DNA of 64,000 nucleotides from the NCBI RefSeq assembly GCF_002921135.1, contig NZ_PQVJ01000001.1:89244-153243 (forward strand). The letters are read 5' to 3'. The DNA is from Avibacterium gallinarum (GTDB lineage: Bacteria; Pseudomonadota; Gammaproteobacteria; Enterobacterales; Pasteurellaceae). The translations under genes were made by a program, and so were the position numbers. Of the stretch, positions 1 through 6,985 are shown piece by piece; positions within the stretch are counted from its first letter, which is position 1, and each line of letters opens with the position of its first letter. The notes below the pieces were generated by a model. It worked only from the letters and a program-made list of their open reading frames with translations, did no database searches and was not told the origin of the DNA.

Positions 1-234
1 GCCTGTCGCAAAGGCTTGGAATGGCGTTAAAGAATCCCCCGTAGAGGCACGCCCAAACCACATCTCACGCAAACTTTGTGGAAATAAACGCAACTGCACT
101 AATCCTGTGGTGAGCGTGAAGAAAATACCCACGCCTAATAAGGTGATGACAGTAATATCCCAAAGTGGGCCATCAAATGTTTCCACAAACCACGTTAAGG
201 CTTGCTCCACATTGCTGATAATTTGCTCAATCAT
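1..234 (-). CDS. Sodium/alanine symporter, AGCS family (N-terminal part only)
   Basis: The first 78 codons of a gene that runs off the left edge. The start ATG at 232-234 has a good ribosome site (GGAG, about 6 bases upstream). Reading leftwards, the protein begins MIEQIISNVEQALTWFVE, then a hydrophobic stretch (WDITVITLLGVGIFFTL), then TGLVQLRLFPQSLREMWFG. This is the usual N-terminus of AGCS-family Na+ (or H+)/amino-acid symporters of the YaaJ/AgcS type, inner-membrane proteins importing alanine or glycine. The family is normally about 450 residues, so most of the protein lies outside the window. Substrate cannot be inferred from this fragment. Confidence 0.8.
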   Translation of the reverse strand, partial: MIEQIISNVEQALTWFVETFDGPLWDITVITLLGVGIFFTLTTGLVQLRLFPQSLREMWFGRASTGDSLTPFQAFATG

Positions 235-511
235 AAACTTCTCCTCATAATGAAAGGCTGCATTCTAATGGATTTTATATAAAGATAGAACAATTAGGAT
301 AAAAAAGAAAATAAAAAATCAAGAAAGCACAAATTCTTAAAAATTTTTCAAAAAATCACCGCACTTTATTGAACAATATTTTATTGAATGACTAAAAAGA
401 GTGAGAACAGATTAAGCCTAGCACAAAGAGAAAACGTGAAACTGTTGATTATTTGTTCACTTATTTTTGCAAAAACTCCATAAGGCGTAAAAAATTCTAT
501 GCAATTCACAA
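235..511. other. Intergenic region with no gene seen
   Basis: AT-rich space between the leftward symporter start and the CRP site of the rightward SDR gene. It holds one single uptake signal (ACCGCACTT, 358-366). No ORF with a ribosome site and no convincing hairpin was seen. Confidence 0.5.
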
Positions 512-563
512 AAATGTGAGCTACATCACATTCTATTTCTCATAATTCGCTATAATGAAATTG
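512..563 (+). promoter_or_regulatory. Class II CRP-dependent promoter
   Basis: TGTGA-GCTACA-TCACA at 515-530 is a perfect match to the CRP core. A TATAAT -10 box lies at 551-556, putting the likely start near 563 and the CRP centre at about -40.5, the classic class II position. No good -35 box is present, as expected for an activator-dependent promoter. The gene begins at 650 after an ~87-base leader. Confidence 0.8.
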
Positions 564-649
564 AAATCACGGTTTAATAATTTTAAAATTAGTTTACCTG
601 AATGATAAATTTCAATGACAACCTAATTTAACGAGTTTAAGGAGCAACT

Positions 650-1453
650 ATGTCAAACATTTTAGATCAATTCTCATTAAAAGGTAAAATCGCCTTAGTA
701 ACAGGCGCATCATACGGTATCGGCTTTGCCATCGCTTCCGCATTAAGCCAAGCGGGCGCAAAAATCGTATTCAACGATGTAAACGAAGAAAACTTGAAAA
801 AAGGCCTTGCCGCTTATAAAGAAGCAGGCATTGATGCGCACGGCTATTTATTTGATGTAACAGATGAAAACGCAGTAAAAGAACACGTTGCGAAAATCGA
901 AAACGAAGTAGGCGTGATTGACATTTTGGTAAACAACGCAGGTATCATTCAACGTATCCCAATGCTAGAAACCACCGCAGCGGACTATCGTAAAATTATC
1001 GACATCGATTTAACTGGCCCGTTCATTATGTCAAAAGCCGTATTACCTTCAATGATCAAAAAAGGACACGGTAAAATCATCAACATCTGCTCAATGATGA
1101 GTGAATTAGGTCGCGAAACCGTGGTTGGCTACGCTTCTGCAAAAGGTGGATTAAAAATGCTAACCAAAAACATCTGTTCAGAATTTGGTGAAGCAAACAT
1201 TCAATGTAATGGTATCGGCCCAGGTTACATCGCTACCCCACAAACCGCACCATTACGCGAAAGACAACCAGACGGCTCACGCCACCCATTCGATCAATTC
1301 ATCATCGCCAAAACCCCTGCCGCTCGCTGGGGAATCCCAGAAGATCTCGCAGGCGCTGCAGTGTTCTTATCTTCTGACGCCTCAAACTTCATCAACGGTC
1401 ATATTCTATACGTTGATGGCGGTATCTTGGCGTATATTGGTAAACAGCCGTAG
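650..1453 (+). CDS. Short-chain dehydrogenase, gluconate 5-dehydrogenase-like
   Basis: A 267-residue classical SDR oxidoreductase. The NAD(P) motif TGASYGIG is at residues 18-25, NNAG at 95-98, and the catalytic triad S148, Y161, K165 (YASAK). It resembles IdnO/gluconate 5-dehydrogenases, which interconvert 5-keto-D-gluconate and D-gluconate in the cytoplasm; similar H. influenzae proteins sit beside hexuronate catabolism genes. Here it stands alone. The start follows AAGGAGCAACT. It has its own CRP promoter and a hairpin terminator, so it is probably a single-gene unit induced when preferred sugars are scarce. Family assignment is secure; the exact substrate is inferred. Confidence 0.85.
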   Translation: MSNILDQFSLKGKIALVTGASYGIGFAIASALSQAGAKIVFNDVNEENLKKGLAAYKEAGIDAHGYLFDVTDENAVKEHVAKIENEVGVIDILVNNAGIIQRIPMLETTAADYRKIIDIDLTGPFIMSKAVLPSMIKKGHGKIINICSMMSELGRETVVGYASAKGGLKMLTKNICSEFGEANIQCNGIGPGYIATPQTAPLRERQPDGSRHPFDQFIIAKTPAARWGIPEDLAGAAVFLSSDASNFINGHILYVDGGILAYIGKQP

Positions 1454-1477
1454 AATTTATCATGTAATTTTAGTTAG

Positions 1478-1508
1478 ATGTAGAAGATCGTTAGGACTTC
1501 TACATTTT
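1478..1508 (+). terminator. Terminator of the SDR gene
   Basis: ATGTAGAAG (1478-1486) pairs perfectly with CTTCTACAT (1497-1505), followed by TTTT. It lies 25 bases after the stop codon. Confidence 0.75.
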
Positions 1509-1916
1509 ATAAATAACAATACCCCTTTTAGTATTACCAAATATCTTTTTCACTCAACTTACGTTATTTATCCATCCTATTTGATTGCCTATATTACAAA
1601 ATCGATCAAAACAATCTTAGCTTTTGATTCCCCGTACTATTTCACTTAAACAGATTAAAAACCTAAACCAATTGCTTATTTTTATTAATACTGATCATAT
1701 CCCAGCTAACATCATCTAAATGTAGATAAAATTTTTGGAAAAGTAACGGCTCAACGCAGCATAGCTAGTATAGGCTTACTCTTCGTCAAAAAATTTGAAA
1801 CAAATAAAGATCAGTAATTTAGTCGAAGACTTTTTTCTTTGCCGACCTTCTAACAAGCAAAAGAAAGAAGATCGCTCAAGGAGCAAAATTCGTTCTTAAC
1901 AACAAAGAAAAAACAT
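1509..1916. other. 400-base AT-rich spacer with no gene seen
   Basis: No ORF here has a ribosome site or recognisable product. A tiny hairpin AGTC-GAA-GACT followed by six T residues lies near 1820-1836 and could be a weak terminator or the end of a small RNA, but it is too short to call. Confidence 0.35.
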
Positions 1917-1985
1917 TGTAAACAAATAAAAACACCCTGTAAAAAAATGATTACATTTTCAAAAAAGTGCGGTAAAATCTACCGC
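1917..1985 (+). promoter_or_regulatory. tyrP promoter with tandem TyrR-like boxes
   Basis: TGTAAA-N6-ATTACA at 1938-1955 differs by one base from the TyrR consensus TGTAAA-N6-TTTACA. A weaker half-matching copy starts with TGTAAA at 1917. E. coli tyrP also has a strong and a weak TyrR box next to each other. A plausible promoter is TTACAT (1951-1956), 16 bases, TAAAAT (1973-1978), so the strong box overlaps the -35 element. This predicts tyrosine/phenylalanine-dependent control by TyrR. Confidence 0.6.
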
Positions 1986-1991
1986 ACTTTT
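1963..1991. repeat. Inverted pair of uptake signals (USS hairpin)
   Basis: AAAAGTGCGGTA (1963-1974) and TACCGCACTTTT (1980-1991) form a 12-bp perfect stem with a 5-base loop. Unlike the other USS pairs in the window it does not follow a gene on this strand; it overlaps the -10 region and leader of tyrP, 20 bases before the ATG. Confidence 0.85.
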
Positions 1992-2011
1992 AGTTTAACT
2001 AGGAAAATATT

Positions 2012-3223
2012 ATGAAAAACAAGACATTTGGAAGTGCCTTGCTTGTTGCGGGGACGACAATTGGGGCGGGGATGTTGGCGATGCCGCTCACTTCGGCAGA
2101 AATGGGCTTTGGCTATACCCTTGCGTTACTCTTTATCCTGTGGATTTTGCTTTCTTACAGTGCGTTACTCTTTGTTGAAGTGTATCAAAAAGCAGAACGC
2201 AAAGACGCAGGAATTGCGACACTCGCTGAACAATATTTCGGTATGACAGGGCGAGTGTTAGCGACCCTTTCGCTAGTGATTTTTATGTACGCCATTCTTT
2301 CCGCCTATGTAACAGGTGGCGGTTCGTTATTAGCGGGATTATTGCCGTTTTTAGGGGATAATGCGACCTCCGTTTCCATCGTGCTATTCACGGTGGTGCT
2401 AGGCGTGTTTATCGTCATTAGTACAGGTGCGGTGGACGCACTCACTCGTTTATTATTCGTGATTAAACTGGTGGCGTTTGTACTGGTGTTGGCAATGATG
2501 TTGCCGTTGGTAACAAGCGATAACTTGCTTGCAATGCCATTGAAAGATTTCTTGATTGTATCAGCAAGCCCTGTGTTCTTCACGTCATTTGGCTTCCACG
2601 TTATTATTCCTAGTATTAACAAATACTTAGATGGCGATATTAAACGTTTACGCATTGCTATTATCGGCGGTACTGCGATTCCATTAGTGGCCTATATTTT
2701 ATGGCAAATGGCAACCCACGGCGTGTTCCCTCAATCGGAATTCGTGCGAATTGTAAATAATGATCCAACCTTGAATGGCTTAATCAATGCGACATTCCAA
2801 GCTACAGATAGCTCATTAATCAGTGGTGCGGTGAGAACATTCTCAACCCTTGCATTAGTAACCTCATTCCTTGGCGTGGCGTTATCACTGTTTGACTGCT
2901 TAGACGATTTATTAAAACGTGTAAACATTAAGGCGCACCGTATTCAGCTAGGTTTATTAACCTTTATCCCGCCGCTAGCATTTGCGCTATTCTATCCAGA
3001 CGGCTTTATCGCCGCCCTTGGCTATGCAGGACAAATGTTCACCTTCTACGGCTTAGTATTGCCTGTGGGCTTGGCGTGGCGCGCAAGAAAGCGTTATCCA
3101 GATTTACCATATCGCGTAATGGGCGGTGGCTTAGGCTTAATTCTTGCACTGTTATTAGGTTTATTAATTATGAATGTGCCATTCTTAATCCAAGCAGGTT
3201 ATTTACCACAAGTGATTGGTTAA
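2012..3223 (+). CDS. tyrP: Tyrosine-specific transport protein TyrP
   Basis: A 403-residue inner-membrane permease of the aromatic amino acid/hydroxy amino acid family (TyrP, Mtr, TnaB). It opens with the family signature KNKTFGSALLVAGTTIGAGMLAMP and has about 11 hydrophobic segments. It imports tyrosine with protons. Length matches E. coli TyrP (403). The start ATG follows AGGAAAATATT. A TyrR-like promoter lies upstream and a strong terminator downstream, so it is a single-gene unit. TyrP is preferred over Mtr because of length, overall sequence and the TyrR boxes. Confidence 0.92.
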   Translation: MKNKTFGSALLVAGTTIGAGMLAMPLTSAEMGFGYTLALLFILWILLSYSALLFVEVYQKAERKDAGIATLAEQYFGMTGRVLATLSLVIFMYAILSAYVTGGGSLLAGLLPFLGDNATSVSIVLFTVVLGVFIVISTGAVDALTRLLFVIKLVAFVLVLAMMLPLVTSDNLLAMPLKDFLIVSASPVFFTSFGFHVIIPSINKYLDGDIKRLRIAIIGGTAIPLVAYILWQMATHGVFPQSEFVRIVNNDPTLNGLINATFQATDSSLISGAVRTFSTLALVTSFLGVALSLFDCLDDLLKRVNIKAHRIQLGLLTFIPPLAFALFYPDGFIAALGYAGQMFTFYGLVLPVGLAWRARKRYPDLPYRVMGGGLGLILALLLGLLIMNVPFLIQAGYLPQVIG

Positions 3224-3252
3224 TAAATTTATTTAACAGAAAATTTCACTTA

Positions 3253-3278
3253 AGCCGATCGTCAGATCGGCTTTTTTT
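3253..3278 (+). terminator. tyrP terminator
   Basis: AGCCGATC (3253-3260), GTCA loop, GATCGGCT (3265-3272), then seven T residues. Confidence 0.9.
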
Positions 3279-3384
3279 ATCCATATCACAAGCCTTATAC
3301 CTAAAAACATTATTATTTTTATTGAAACCACTTTTCAAAAAAAATACAGAATTAGCAAAATTTATCTCGCCTTTTTATTCTATT

Positions 3385-4242
3385 ATGAATCTCAGATTTA
3401 CACCTTGTATTGATGGTGAGGCAATTTTGGATTATTCCTCAATCGATTATATGGTGCAAGTCTTAGAAAATAACCCTAAATATGGTGCTGTAACTGGGAA
3501 TCCGTGTGTACGCAATCGTAGCACGATTTTGGTACGGCTATAGGTTTCTGAATTTAGTTCAATTATCGGTTTAATCAAACGTGCACAAAGTTTAATGGGG
3601 ACAATTTTTACTGTATCTGGCGTATGTTGTTTATTTCGTGCTGATCTTATGCGTCAAGTTGATGGCTGGAGTACCAATATGATTACTGAGGATATTGATA
3701 TCAGCTGGAAATTACAAACGGCTAGTTATGATATTTATTATGAATCTCGTGCGTTATGCTGGGTATTGATGCCAGAAACACTTAGAGGATTATGGAAACA
3801 GCGTTTACGTTGGACACAAGGTGGTGCTGAAGTAATAATGAAATATTTTCCAGTTGTATGGCGAATGAGGAATCGCCGTCTATGGCCAATGTATGTAGAA
3901 TATTTTGTTACTGCGATTTGGGCTATTTTCCTTGTGATCACTACTTTTCTTAGCATACTGACTTTCTTTATGGATGTACATATTAGTCAGTGGATAAATG
4001 TATCCATTTTTAAATCCAGTATCACAATCTTATTTTCAACATTCTTCTTACAATGTTTATTTAGTCTTTATATTGATAGTCGTTATGAAAAAGGCTTAAT
4101 ACGCTATGTGTTCCCTTGTATTTGGTATCCTTGGGCATATTGGTTACTCAATACAACAACACTATTAATAGGTATTCCCAAAGCACTTTTTCGTAATAAA
4201 TCAAAACATGCGGTTTGGATAAGTCCAGATCGAGGAGTTTAA
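3385..4242 (+). pseudogene. pgaC: Truncated, stop-interrupted poly-N-acetylglucosamine synthase (pgaC remnant)
   Basis: Homology to PgaC, the GT2 synthase of biofilm polysaccharide PNAG, begins around CIDGEAILD and runs to the C-terminal WISPDRGV. Conserved pieces are GAVTGNP, EFSSIIGLIKR, TVSGV, the catalytic MITEDIDISWKLQ, and the QRLRWTQGGAEV motif. About 155 N-terminal residues of the ~440-residue family are missing (first membrane helices and half of the GT2 domain), and no pgaA or pgaB precedes it. An in-frame TAG at 3541-3543 sits where E. coli PgaC has Gln in KIQVGEYSS, so it looks like CAG to TAG. The frame is otherwise intact, suggesting recent inactivation. Confidence 0.88.
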
Positions 4243-4260
4243 TAAATTAAAGGAGAAAAA

Positions 4261-4548
4261 ATGGCAAGTCTTGAATTGCAAAAACAAATGATCATTAATA
4301 AGCGTAATCTTAATTGGCGGTTAAAAACCAAAAGCTATGCGCTTGACATACTCACTTGGGCAATATGGGTATATATGATGTACTTTATTGTTCAGAACTG
4401 GGAGTTCATTACGACTAGACCTATGTTTGAACAATTTAGATTATTTGAGATTATGTTCTTAATGACAGGCTTAGTATTTTGTCTATTATTTATAGCGGTA
4501 AGTTGGTCTTTTATCTCTAAAAATACTAAACTACCTCAGTCTCAGTGA
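4261..4548 (+). CDS. pgaD: PgaD-like small membrane protein
   Basis: 95 residues with two hydrophobic helices (about residues 29-48 and 62-84), 18 bases downstream of the pgaC remnant with its own AAGGAG ribosome site. Position, size class and topology match PgaD, the inner-membrane partner needed with PgaC for PNAG polymerisation and c-di-GMP sensing in E. coli. PgaD sequences are poorly conserved, so the call leans on context. It is shorter than E. coli PgaD (~137). The reading frame is whole, but without PgaC, PgaA and PgaB it can hardly work and is a relic. Confidence 0.75.
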   Translation: MASLELQKQMIINKRNLNWRLKTKSYALDILTWAIWVYMMYFIVQNWEFITTRPMFEQFRLFEIMFLMTGLVFCLLFIAVSWSFISKNTKLPQSQ

Positions 4549-4555
4549 TACGCTA

Positions 4556-4582
4556 AAAAAGTGGCTTTTATAGCCACTTTTT
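4556..4582. terminator. Terminator after pgaD (bidirectional)
   Basis: AAAAAGTGGCT and AGCCACTTTTT (4572-4582) form a long stem with T-rich flanks on both strands. It can also serve the leftward nucleotidase gene. Confidence 0.8.
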
Positions 4583-4640
4583 ATTTTTTCTCCCCACAAA
4601 AAAATTCTGAAAATTTTAACCGCACTTTAATATTTATACT

Positions 4641-6299
4641 TTAATCTAATCCAATAATTTTCCAGCGATTATGGCTTTTACCTTCAATTTTTCCTTTTTT
4701 AACTTCGCGGATATAATTCATCATCATATTTTGAATTGTGCCATTCTCCTGCCCTAATGCAACTTTAGACTCCCATAGTAATGGAATTTGTTGTCCATCA
4801 AAAATCCCTCCTTTTTTAATTAATTGTCCAAAACGATAAGAATTCATTCCTACTTTAAGTTTCATATCATCAGTAACTGGACGACCATCAGCCAAACGGA
4901 GGTTTACAATTTTATGTCCTTGCGGATTACGCAAATCAATTTGATAACTTACACCACCAAATAAATCAAAAGTAACATATTTGGATTTAGCGCGTTTTGC
5001 GTTGTAACGATAGGTGTTATCTTCAGGTTCAAGGGTATCAAAATAATCGGCAGACCATTCCATATATTGTTTGAGTTGCTTTCCTGTCATCTCATAAACG
5101 CTAACATCACCGCCAGCATAACGATAATTGTAGATAATGTCTTTTTTCTTAATGTCCCCTTTTTCTAGACGAACTTTCTGGTGATCAAAGGCAAAGGAAA
5201 CAACATCAGCCTGACTATAATATTGTTCTACATCGTGGATAAAAGAAGACAGCCCCGTATCTTGAGAAAAAGCAAAAGATACACCATGGTTTTCACCTTG
5301 GGGTACCATTGTATTTTCTGTTTTTCCTATAATCACATTATTTAAACGACGTAATTCATCATGATAAGGCTGATAAATTTTAATAATTTCTTCATCAGCT
5401 TGTAGATCTTTTACTGGAACCGTTTTTGCAGTTTTATTTATCAGTTTAACCTGATTGTTTTCAACATCAAAAGTAAGATCTACCTCTGAAACCACTGTAC
5501 CATAACGATGCGGCTCTGTAATCAAGGTATCTTTAATAGTTACACTAGGAATATTTTTATGCATATGTCCAGCGATAATCACATCAATGCCATCCACTGC
5601 ATTGACAAGATCAGCAACACCTGTATCTGGAATATTATTTTCATTTTCAATTCCCATATGAGCCAAAACCACAATCGCATCAACCCCTTTCTGCTTTAAT
5701 TGGATAATTTGTTTTTTGGTTTCTTCAATAGGAGAAGTAAAAGTCATTTGATCAAGATAGCCAGTATCTAGCTCAAAAGTGGCAGACATCGGCGTAGTCA
5801 AACCAATCACGCCAATTTTCACTCCGTCTTTTTTAATTATCGTTGTTGGCTTAAGATAACGACGACCATCTTTATAATAAAAATTTGCTGTTAGTTTTTG
5901 AGCTTGCATATCTTTTAGGATTTCATCTAGTGCCGTCATACCAAAATTGAATTCGTGATTTCCTAGAATGAAAATATCATATTTCATCTGGTTAAGTATT
6001 TTAGGAATGGGATTATTTTTATAATGTTCAGCAGTTTTAGCGAATACTTCCACCTGATTATCTTGAATTGCATCACCAATATCCACTAGAACAACATTAG
6101 GATTATTTTTACGAACCTCGTTCACATAAGTGGAAATTTGAGCATAAGAACCCGAAGGATCAGCAATATCCGCACCATAGCTCCAAGGCACAACCCGACC
6201 ATGCACATCTGAAGTACCTAAAATTTTGATATTCACTTCTTTCGCAACAGTAATACTTATGGAAGAAAGTGCAAGAATAGTCATAAAAAGTTTTTTCAC
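4641..6299 (-). CDS. Periplasmic 5'-nucleotidase / 2',3'-cyclic phosphodiesterase family protein
   Basis: A secreted metallophosphoesterase of the UshA/CpdB/YfkN family, 552 residues from a GTG start at 6297-6299. That start is chosen because AGGAGG lies 5 bases upstream and it gives a clean signal peptide (MKKLFMTILALSSISITVA); an upstream ATG at 6353 has no such site. Metal-site motifs appear in order: TSDVHG, DIGDAIQ, LGNHEFNFG, LAHMG, AGHMHKN. The C-terminal half is the nucleotide-binding domain of the family. The enzyme removes phosphate from nucleotides or cyclic nucleotides in the periplasm, for phosphate and nucleoside scavenging. Exact specificity (UshA-like or CpdB-like) is unclear. 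Confidence 0.82.
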   Translation of the reverse strand: MKKLFMTILALSSISITVAKEVNIKILGTSDVHGRVVPWSYGADIADPSGSYAQISTYVNEVRKNNPNVVLVDIGDAIQDNQVEVFAKTAEHYKNNPIPKILNQMKYDIFILGNHEFNFGMTALDEILKDMQAQKLTANFYYKDGRRYLKPTTIIKKDGVKIGVIGLTTPMSATFELDTGYLDQMTFTSPIEETKKQIIQLKQKGVDAIVVLAHMGIENENNIPDTGVADLVNAVDGIDVIIAGHMHKNIPSVTIKDTLITEPHRYGTVVSEVDLTFDVENNQVKLINKTAKTVPVKDLQADEEIIKIYQPYHDELRRLNNVIIGKTENTMVPQGENHGVSFAFSQDTGLSSFIHDVEQYYSQADVVSFAFDHQKVRLEKGDIKKKDIIYNYRYAGGDVSVYEMTGKQLKQYMEWSADYFDTLEPEDNTYRYNAKRAKSKYVTFDLFGGVSYQIDLRNPQGHKIVNLRLADGRPVTDDMKLKVGMNSYRFGQLIKKGGIFDGQQIPLLWESKVALGQENGTIQNMMMNYIREVKKGKIEGKSHNRWKIIGLD

Positions 6300-6392
6300 A
6301 GTGCCTCCTACTACATAGAATGGATTAAAACTTATTGAGGTTTTGTAAAACATAGAAGATTATCAACAAGTTAAATATTTTATAGTGAGCAT

Positions 6393-6424
6393 AAAAAACC
6401 TGCTTATTCTCACAAGCAGGTTTT
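6393..6424. terminator. Terminator, probably of the leftward small gene
   Basis: AACCTGCTT (6397-6405) pairs with AAGCAGGTT (6414-6422), with an A run on one side and a T run on the other. It directly follows the stop codon of the 6429-6650 gene. Confidence 0.75.
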
Positions 6425-6428
6425 ATTC

Positions 6429-6650
6429 TTAGCTCACCACATAAGGAATGTTGGTGATGCCTGATTCAGCTAAAGCAGCAATGACATCAGGAACTTCCAC
6501 ATTCTCACCAAAAACAGCAACGACTTCTGCTACATCTTCACCTTTTTGCTTAGTTTCTTCAGCAGACAACGCACCGATATTTAATAATTCTGACACTAAA
6601 TCATGGGCAAAAATGCGAGTTGTTGTAAAAGTAATAGTTAAATTACTCAT
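6429..6650 (-). CDS. Small protein of unknown function (73 aa)
   Basis: The start at 6650 (MSNLTITFTTTR) has an AAGGAAA ribosome site; a longer start at 6683 lacks one. The product is 73 residues, acidic, soluble, with no signal peptide. A strand-rich N-terminus is followed by helices (FAHDLVSELLNIGALSAEE and VPDVIAALAESGI). I do not recognise the family. It has its own terminator and a structured leader containing a 6-codon mini-ORF and a CAATAG/CTATTG hairpin. It stands alone between the nucleotidase and norB. Clean start, terminator and typical codon use make it a real gene. Confidence 0.6.
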   Translation of the reverse strand: MSNLTITFTTTRIFAHDLVSELLNIGALSAEETKQKGEDVAEVVAVFGENVEVPDVIAALAESGITNIPYVVS

Positions 6651-6680
6651 AAAAATTTCCTTTGTAAATAATAAATCAAA

Positions 6681-6728
6681 CAATAGTCTTTGCTATTGCT
6701 ACGCTGGCGATTTTAGCATTATCTCCTT
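6681..6728 (-). promoter_or_regulatory. Structured leader of the 73-aa gene
   Basis: On the minus strand AAGGAG precedes a 6-codon ORF, ATG to TAG (6719 to 6699, MLKSPA). The stop codon abuts a CAATAG-6-CTATTG hairpin (6698-6681). The layout resembles a leader peptide, but the 3-base gap between ribosome site and ATG is short. Confidence 0.3.
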
Positions 6729-6873
6729 ATAACAAGCGATAAATATTTTTGAAATTTATTAGGATTTTTAACCGCACCTTATTTCCCGTTATTCTTACGT
6801 CTTAAAAAGGAAGAAACTTCTGACAAAAATTGATCTAAGACAAAGAAATGCCATTTTACTCTGCATAGTAAAA

Positions 6874-6932
6874 AATACTTGATAAAATTAGTCAAGTATT
6901 AATTCGTGCTGTCATATGGCGATCATTTGACA
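6874..6932 (+). promoter_or_regulatory. norB upstream region with two dyads
   Basis: A perfect 9-bp dyad AATACTTGA-N9-TCAAGTATT (6874-6900) and a second CTGTCA/TGACAG dyad (6909-6933) precede norB. TTGACA at 6927-6932 is a good -35 element, but no strong -10 follows. The first dyad looks like an operator for a dimeric regulator. NO-reductase genes are commonly controlled by NsrR, NorR or FNR/DNR proteins; none of their consensus sites matches exactly. A partial FNR-like TTGATCTAAGACAA lies near 6828. Confidence 0.45.
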
Positions 6933-6985
6933 GTGTTTTTCTGAGCTGCAAATGCTCTATTTACTTAAAACTATGGAGATTTATT

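Noticed and set aside
1185..1649. 154-codon frame overlapping the end of the SDR gene
   Set aside because: Mostly out of frame over the SDR, no ribosome site, no protein-like pattern, and it crosses the SDR terminator.
3076..3384. Apparent ORF running from inside tyrP into the pgaC remnant
   Set aside because: It starts within tyrP in another frame and crosses the tyrP terminator; only the part after about 3385 resembles PgaC.
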